Position numbers and translations under genes: made by a program. A stretch of DNA of 64,000 nt, taken from the NCBI RefSeq assembly GCF_014202425.1, contig NZ_JACHGT010000018.1, forward strand, positions 1 through 64,000, read 5' to 3'. Below are positions 58,940-64,000 of this stretch, in pieces. The notes under the pieces were generated by a model that made no database searches, had not been told where the DNA came from, and saw only the letters and a program-made list of their open reading frames with translations. This stretch comes from Phytomonospora endophytica (GTDB taxonomy: Bacteria > Actinomycetota > Actinomycetes > Mycobacteriales > Micromonosporaceae). Position 1 is the first letter of the stretch. Each line of letters begins with the position of its first letter.

Positions 58940-61906
58940 TTACGGGCCCGCCGCCAGCCGCGCCGCGATCACCGCGGCCTCGGGGTGGTCGTCGACGGCG
59001 AAGTACGCGTGGGCGCTCTCCCAATGCACACGGGCCGACTCGCCGTCGCCGGCGGCGGCGAAGGCGTCGCCCAGGGCGTGCTCGGCGGTGGCCCTGACCC
59101 ACTGGGCACCGATCGAGTCGGCGAGTTCGACGGCCGACCGCAGGTTCGCGACGCCCTCCTCGTGCTGACCGATCCCGGCCTGGGCGGCGCCGATCTGACG
59201 CAGGGCGGTGGCCTCCTGGAACGGGCGCTGATGCTGATCGAGGACATCGAGCTGCTCCATCGCGGTGCCGACGGCCTCGTCGTGGCGACCGGCGGCGAGA
59301 AGCGCGTCGGTCAGGAAGGACAGCGTCGAGGCGAGCCCGAAGGTATGGCCGTGCTCGCGGTGATAGGCGAGGCCTTCCCGCATCCCGGCGATCGCCGTGG
59401 CGTGATCGCCGGAGACGTAGGCGATCGCGTCGTACTTCCCCTTCAGTTCCAGCAGGGCGCGTGGATCACGGGTCGCCGACACCAGCTCGTCGAGGCGGGC
59501 GAGTTCGGTCCTCGCCTCGTCGACGCGGCCCAGCCTCGCGAGGGTCCCGACCGCGTGGTCGAGGATCTGGGACTCGGCCCTCGGATCGTTCTGCCGCCGG
59601 GCGATCGCCGCGGCCCGCAGCAGCATGTCGGCACCCTGCCCGTGGTCGCCCTGCCTGTTGCGGGCGAGGCCACCGTCGTAGAGGAACACGAACTCGCCTC
59701 GCGGGTCCCCGGCCTCGGTGCGCAACCGAGCAGCGCGGTTGAAGCACTCGATGGCCTCGTCGTAGGCGCCGAGATCGCGCAGGCTCATGCCGAGGCTGTT
59801 GACGAGGCGCGCCTCGGCCGCGGTGGAGCCGAGCAGACGGGCGGCCTTGAGCCCGTGCTCGGCCAGGCCGCGGCGTTCGAGGAGCCCGCCGTAGATGTTG
59901 AGGTAGGTCAGCACGATGCTGCAGAGATCCACGGCGTGGGCGGTGTTCCCCGCGGTGAGGTTGTCCTCGATGAGCTGGCGGATCGTGCCCAGCTGCGCGG
60001 CGAACCAGGCCTCGGCCTCAGCGAGGTCGCCCGGCAGCGGAATCGGGGCGGCCTCCGGTGTGATGAGCGCGAGGAGTCTGGTCTCGGGACTGACCAGGCG
60101 GATCGAGGCCTGCGCGACGGCGAGGTAGGCCTCGGTGAGGGCGAGCAGCGCGACGTCGCGCTCGGCGGCGTCCACGATGGACTGTGCGCCGTACTCGCGC
60201 AGCAGGTCGTGGATCCGGTAGCCGCCCGCGGCCGTGCCGTCGAGGACGAGATGCGCGTCGAGGAGTTCTTCGAGCACCGCCTCGGCGTCGCGCGAGGTGA
60301 GGCCGGTGAGGGCGGCGGCGATGTGGTGGTCGAACTCCGCCCCGGGGAACAGGCTCAGCAGCCGGAACAGGCGCCGGGTGGTGCCGTCGAGTTCACCGTA
60401 GGAGAGGTCGAAGGCGGCGAACACGCCACCGCGCACCACGTCGCCGCCGGAGGTGAGGCGCCGCAGCAGATCCGCGGCCGTCCAGGCCGGACGGTTCCGC
60501 AGCCGAGACGCGGCCACCCGCAACGCCAGCGGCAGCGATCCGCAGGCCGCGGCGATACCCCGCGTGGTCTCCTCGTCGGCGTCGGTGCCCGCCTCGGCGG
60601 CGAAGAGACGCATGGCCTCGGCCTCGGGCAGACTGCCCAGCGCGATCGGACGGGCGTCGACCAGGTCGACAAGCCGGCGCCTGCTCGTCACCAGGGCGAG
60701 GCACCCGCTCGTGCCGGGCAGCAGCGATCGCACCTGCTCGACGTCGCGGGCGTTATCGAGCAGCAGGAGCACACGGCGCCCGGCCAGCGCCGTCCGCCAC
60801 GCCGCCGAACGCTCCCCCGGCTCGTCGGGCACATCGGCGCCGATCGACCGGAGCAGCCACTCCAGGGCCCGCGCGGGCGGCATCGGCGGCACACCGTCGG
60901 CGTAACCGCGCAGGTCGACATAGAGCTGGCCGTCGGGGTACTGCGGCGCCAGGGCCCGGGCGACGTGCACGGCCAGCGCCGTCTTGCCCACACCCGCCAT
61001 CCCGTCGATGACCACGAGGCCCGTCGCGGCCGCCTGCCGCCGCACCTCGTCGCGTTCGGCGTCCCTGCCGACGAAACCGGGAGTGTCGGCGGGAAGTTGC
61101 GCCGGGACCTGCCGGGTCACGACCGCGGCGGGGGCGCCGACCGTGCCCGCCCTGCGCATCGACAGCGCCGGATCCTGTTCGAGGATGCGGCGGTGCAGTC
61201 CGCGCAGCTGCGCGGAGGGGTCACTGCCCAGCAGGTCGCGCAGCCCGACCCTGGTGTTCTCGTAGACGGTGAGCGCCTCGGCCGGGCGCCCGCAGCGGTA
61301 CAGCGCGAGCATCAGGTGCGCCACCAGAGCCTCGGCGAGGGGTTCACCGGCGACCAGCGCGGCCAGTTCGTCTACCACGGCGGCGTGCTGGCCGGCCGCC
61401 AGTTCGAGCCGGAAGCGTTCGGCGAGGACGTTGTGCCGCTCCCGGCGGAACCCGGTGCGGAAGCCCTCGGCCCAGCGCCCGCCGATCCCGACGAGCGCCT
61501 CACCGTCGGCCAGCCGGGCCGCCGCCCGCCACACGGCGAGGGCATCGCCGGGGTTCCCGCCCTCGTCCAGCGTCGAGGCCTCGGCGGCAAGGCGCCGCAG
61601 GTCGTGCACGTCGACATGCCCGGAGGCCGTGTCCAGGACGTAGCCGCCTGCTCCCGCGCGGTCGATCCGCGCATCGGAGGTGTGCCGCAGCGCCGCCCGC
61701 AGACGGGTGATGTGGCTGTAGAGCACGTTCATCACCGACTCCGGCGGAGCACCGTCCCACACGTGGTCGATGAGGTCCTGTTTGGACACCGGCGTGCCGG
61801 GCCGGGCTGCCAGGACGGCGAGTACACACGCGCGTTTCGGCGCGACGATCGCCGTCGACTCGCCTCCGGCCGCGATCTGTACCGGGCCGATGAGGCTGAT
61901 GCGCAT
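58940..61906 (-). CDS. SARP/AfsR-like regulator with NB-ARC and TPR
   Basis: 988 residues. N-terminal OmpR-type DNA-binding domain (LIGPVQIAAGGE, VSKQDLIDHVWDG, ITRLRAAL), BTAD (about 100-245), NB-ARC ATPase with Walker A GMAGVGKTA (302-310) and Walker B RRVLLLLDNA, then TPR repeats. This is the AfsR-type layout of SARPs that activate secondary metabolism. GAGGAG precedes the ATG. Upstream of the second giant TPR gene on the same strand; the target genes are outside what can be seen. Confidence 0.93.
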   Translation of the reverse strand: MRISLIGPVQIAAGGESTAIVAPKRACVLAVLAARPGTPVSKQDLIDHVWDGAPPESVMNVLYSHITRLRAALRHTSDARIDRAGAGGYVLDTASGHVDVHDLRRLAAEASTLDEGGNPGDALAVWRAAARLADGEALVGIGGRWAEGFRTGFRRERHNVLAERFRLELAAGQHAAVVDELAALVAGEPLAEALVAHLMLALYRCGRPAEALTVYENTRVGLRDLLGSDPSAQLRGLHRRILEQDPALSMRRAGTVGAPAAVVTRQVPAQLPADTPGFVGRDAERDEVRRQAAATGLVVIDGMAGVGKTALAVHVARALAPQYPDGQLYVDLRGYADGVPPMPPARALEWLLRSIGADVPDEPGERSAAWRTALAGRRVLLLLDNARDVEQVRSLLPGTSGCLALVTSRRRLVDLVDARPIALGSLPEAEAMRLFAAEAGTDADEETTRGIAAACGSLPLALRVAASRLRNRPAWTAADLLRRLTSGGDVVRGGVFAAFDLSYGELDGTTRRLFRLLSLFPGAEFDHHIAAALTGLTSRDAEAVLEELLDAHLVLDGTAAGGYRIHDLLREYGAQSIVDAAERDVALLALTEAYLAVAQASIRLVSPETRLLALITPEAAPIPLPGDLAEAEAWFAAQLGTIRQLIEDNLTAGNTAHAVDLCSIVLTYLNIYGGLLERRGLAEHGLKAARLLGSTAAEARLVNSLGMSLRDLGAYDEAIECFNRAARLRTEAGDPRGEFVFLYDGGLARNRQGDHGQGADMLLRAAAIARRQNDPRAESQILDHAVGTLARLGRVDEARTELARLDELVSATRDPRALLELKGKYDAIAYVSGDHATAIAGMREGLAYHREHGHTFGLASTLSFLTDALLAAGRHDEAVGTAMEQLDVLDQHQRPFQEATALRQIGAAQAGIGQHEEGVANLRSAVELADSIGAQWVRATAEHALGDAFAAAGDGESARVHWESAHAYFAVDDHPEAAVIAARLAAGP

Positions 61907-61955
61907 CGTGTGGGCTCCTCGATCGCGGGCGGAGCATCGAGGATAACCGGCGTGT

Positions 61956-62297
61956 CTAGTCCGCGAGGACCTCCTGGACCGCCATGAGCGTCGGGACCGT
62001 GTCGGGCTGCGCGACCCACTCCGGTTGCCTCGGCGGGGATGCCACGAGGGTCCCCCGCGCGGCCACGTCGCGGCCTTCGAGGGAGTCGAGCTCCTCGGCC
62101 GGGCGGGCGCCCAGTTCGACGAAACCGCCGTCGGGGAACACGATCTGCGCCACCCGGTTCGAGGTCAGCGTCGTGCCGTCGGCGAGGGTCGTGGTGAGCC
62201 GGTGGCGGCCCATGTCGAGGACGGCGTAGCGGCCCCGGACGGTGACCTCGCGGCCGTCGAAGGCGGCGATGTCGGAGGTGCGGGCGACGTCGGTCAT
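61956..62297 (-). CDS. Beta-rich immunity candidate coupled to toxin 3
   Basis: 113 residues, strongly beta-patterned (GREVTVRGRYAVLDM, TTLADGTTL, VFPDGGFVEL, LEGRDVAARGTLVA), like a small OB- or barrel-fold protein. No cysteines, no signal. The ATG overlaps the stop of the toxin-like gene upstream (ATGA at 62294-62297), so the two are coupled. By position it is the expected immunity or chaperone partner, but no family is recognised. Confidence 0.7.
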   Translation of the reverse strand: MTDVARTSDIAAFDGREVTVRGRYAVLDMGRHRLTTTLADGTTLTSNRVAQIVFPDGGFVELGARPAEELDSLEGRDVAARGTLVASPPRQPEWVAQPDTVPTLMAVQEVLAD

Positions 62298-63415
62298 GGG
62301 GTCGGCTCCACTTCGAAGCTGCTGGCCCGCGTCCCGTGGGTACCGGAGCCGAGATGCTGGTCGTGGAAGGTCTGGCCCTTCTTGACCGTCCCGTACATCT
62401 CGAAGTTCCAGTCCTGGTTGGCCACCGCCGGGTCGCCCACGGCGTAGTTCTCCAGGGTCACGTTGTCGGAGCCGTCCTTGAGGATCACGCCCGCCCAGTG
62501 GAAGTTCCACCGCCGGTGACCGGGGACGACACCGGAGCCGGGCATGTTGTACTCGGTGTTCATCGTGTAGCCGCCCCCGACGTCGGGGTTGGCGCCGGAG
62601 TTGATGTGCGCCCACTTGTCGAGGTGCCGCTGCACGTACTCGGGCAGGGCCGCGTACTGGGCGCGCGCCTCGTCGGCGGTCGCCGGGTACTTCAAGACCC
62701 GCGGGTTGCCCGTGTAGTGGACGTTGACCGTCAGGTAGGACTTGTCCTTGGCGGCGTCGAGGAACTTCCGCATCATCTTCGGGTAGATCTCATCGGAGTA
62801 GGTGGCCGGGTTGTAGGCCGCCGACGTCGTGCCCCCACGCCAGCGCGCGTGCGGCGCCTTCCCGCTCTTGGTGCCCATCACCACCCGCGAGGACTTCCCG
62901 CAGTCGGCCCACAGGCTCATCAGGTTCGTCGAACCCGAGGGATTGAGGGTGTCCAGCTTGTCGTTCCCGGTGTCACCGGCGTGGTGGTGGTAGGCCGGTG
63001 TGACCTTCCCGTAGGTCTTGCCGTTGGTGTAGGCCTTGATGCCGGTGATGCCCAGGCCGATGTGGGAGGCGTCGGGCCGCTGGAGCGCGACGTTGGCGCT
63101 GTTCACGAGCGCCTCGGTGGCGTAGAGCTCGTGATCGCCCTTCTTGTAGACGTCCCGGTTCTCCGACAGGCGCCCGCCGCCGGTGACCGGGATGTAGGTC
63201 TGCACGACCGGCCGCGGCCCGGCGTGCCGCGCGAGGATCGCGCCGACGGCGGCGTTGCCCGCCCGGCGCTGCAGGGCCAGCGCCCCGCCGGCGTTGAGGA
63301 CGCCGAGGCGTCCGTCGGGGGCGACACGGTAGGCGGGCGCGTCCTCGCGGCGGGGCCGGTGGACGTGCGCGACCGTTTCGGCCAGTGGCTGCTCGGCGTG
63401 ACCGTGTCGCGTCAT
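62294..63415 (-). CDS. LQRxAGN-headed toxin-like protein 3 (Cys-His hydrolase-like)
   Basis: 373 residues. LQRRAGN is at 48-54, the same head motif as the nuclease pair at 13.6-15.0 kb. The rest is unrelated to them. NLMSLWADCGKSSR (Cys172), FHWAGVILKDGSDNVTLENYA (His306, Glu322-Asn323) and W-FEMYGTVKKGQTFHDQH look like the Cys, His and Asn/Glu of a papain- or NlpC-like hydrolase or deamidase seen in toxin C-termini. TAGCGT lies 7 nt before this ATG (leaderless). The frame upstream is open into an MmyB-like gene, so fusion is possible. Confidence 0.7.
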   Translation of the reverse strand: MTRHGHAEQPLAETVAHVHRPRREDAPAYRVAPDGRLGVLNAGGALALQRRAGNAAVGAILARHAGPRPVVQTYIPVTGGGRLSENRDVYKKGDHELYATEALVNSANVALQRPDASHIGLGITGIKAYTNGKTYGKVTPAYHHHAGDTGNDKLDTLNPSGSTNLMSLWADCGKSSRVVMGTKSGKAPHARWRGGTTSAAYNPATYSDEIYPKMMRKFLDAAKDKSYLTVNVHYTGNPRVLKYPATADEARAQYAALPEYVQRHLDKWAHINSGANPDVGGGYTMNTEYNMPGSGVVPGHRRWNFHWAGVILKDGSDNVTLENYAVGDPAVANQDWNFEMYGTVKKGQTFHDQHLGSGTHGTRASSFEVEPTP

Positions 63416-64000
63416 GCCGTCCACGCTAGCCGCCCGTCGGGCCGGTCGCCTTGCCCGCGAAGGGTTCCGGGCCCGATGGAGGCGGTGAGTGCGCAGGTCG
63501 GGGGCGGTCGTTTCCCGAAAGGGCAGATTGGCCCGGGACGGGCCGGCGTACGCGTCGGCGATGTCGCGCAGGGCCTCGGCGCTGTCGGCGTCGGCGGGGT
63601 AGTAGGACTCGATCGAGATCTCGTCGAGGGTGATGTCCTGCGCGGTCCCGAAGGTGGTGACGGTGGAGAAGAGCCTGACCTCGCGTCCCTGGAAGCGGAA
63701 GATCATGGGCGTGGCGACCTCGACCGCGGGGGCCGGGACCGGTGCGTCGGCTTCGGGTTCGGCGAAGAACTCCGCGTAGAGGGCGGCGAGCACCGGGTCG
63801 CCGGTCCTGGCGGCCTGCCGGGACAGGCGGGCGCGGAACAGCGCGCGGACCTCGGCGAGGTTGACGATCCGGGAGCCGAGCCCGTGCGGGGAGAGCCCGA
63901 GCCGCACCATGTTGACCGGCGCGACGAGGAGGCCGGGGTCGGCGTCGGCGAAGAAGAACGCGACCGGGGCGTTGTGCATCACGATGTTCCAGTGGCCGTC
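63416..64000 (-). CDS. MmyB-like regulator, C-terminal part (runs off the window)
   Basis: The frame open to the window edge reads GHWNIVMHNAPVAFFF, then PVNMVRLGLSPHGLGSRIVNLAEV and LFSTVTTFGTAQDITLDEISIESYYPADADSAEALRDI. That is the MmyB ligand-binding domain of XRE regulators, ending near 63536. The HTH is outside the window. No stop codon occurs between this domain and the toxin ATG at 63415, so it is either a fusion or has lost its stop. The tail after 63536 is Arg/Pro-rich and unlike protein core. Confidence 0.75.

Noticed and set aside
62298-63415. Reading the toxin and MmyB regulator as one certain fusion
   Set aside because: The linker is Arg/Pro-rich and a -10 box precedes the toxin ATG; fusion left as a possibility only.
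1-64000. CRISPR array
   Set aside because: No spaced direct repeats of 25-40 bp were seen; the only regular repeat is the 9-bp minisatellite at 1332.

Overview
The window is high-GC DNA (GC-rich third codon positions, GTG starts, dense gene packing) that looks like an actinomycete chromosome. Supporting families are a SARP/NB-ARC regulator, a LAL-type LuxR regulator, PASTA-less Ser/Thr kinases with a PQQ-type propeller, ECF41 and ECF42 sigma factors, a mycothiol-type DinB protein, a DUF2690 regulator and an MmyB-like regulator. I cannot name the genus from sequence alone.

Layout. 1-2.3 kb is a decayed mobile-element scar (integrase core remnant, tyrosine-recombinase C-terminus, a small membrane-protein operon with a 9-bp minisatellite) abutting a tRNA-Gly/Cys/Val cluster with a perfect intrinsic terminator. 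2.7-12.9 kb holds a catalytically dead alpha/beta-hydrolase, a zinc-type ArsR/CDF export pair, a MerR/MFS pair, a LAL regulator, a flavin monooxygenase operon and a secreted beta-helix protein. 13.0-15.8 kb holds two tandem toxin-like nucleases that share an N-terminal LQRxAGN motif, a SUKH-like immunity candidate coupled to one of them, and an EF-hand protein. 15.9-27.2 kb is mostly household and membrane genes (DUF1206, DUF1801, PP2C phosphatase, GAP and AI-2E transporters, amidohydrolase, GH1 glucosidase with a divergent sugar-type MFS).

27.3-36.8 kb is a signalling island: a propeller kinase, a coupled HLD kinase, an FHA-like/wHTH protein, a pseudokinase (DFG to GFG) and a 1,156-residue TPR protein. 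36.9-43.9 kb includes a broken membrane gene, a secreted M23 peptidase, a DUF2690 regulator, and a SoxR-MFS-GNAT redox unit with a textbook 19-bp-spacer promoter. 44.0-48.1 kb holds an ECF41 sigma gene facing an SDR gene that carries a near-consensus ECF41 promoter, then an ECF42/DGPF/DinB operon. 48.2-53.0 kb has two TetR systems and a glycolipid-binding/tautomerase-like pair. An IS5-family element (53.1-54.0 kb) precedes an orphan cysteine-rich small peptide gene with its own promoter, leader hairpin and terminator. 54.7-61.9 kb is a second giant TPR protein behind a SARP regulator. The window closes with a third LQRxAGN toxin-like gene, a coupled immunity candidate, and the end of an MmyB-like regulator that has no stop codon before the toxin.

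The most novel material is the family of three LQRxAGN-headed toxin-like proteins with coupled partners (13-15 kb and 62-63.4 kb), the kinase/pseudokinase/FHA/TPR island, and the orphan Cys-rich peptide. At least eight genes show a -10 box placed 6-8 nt before the start codon with no Shine-Dalgarno sequence, which predicts leaderless mRNAs. Starts were chosen by hand from ribosome-binding sites or such -10 boxes; family names come from recognised motifs, not from a database search.
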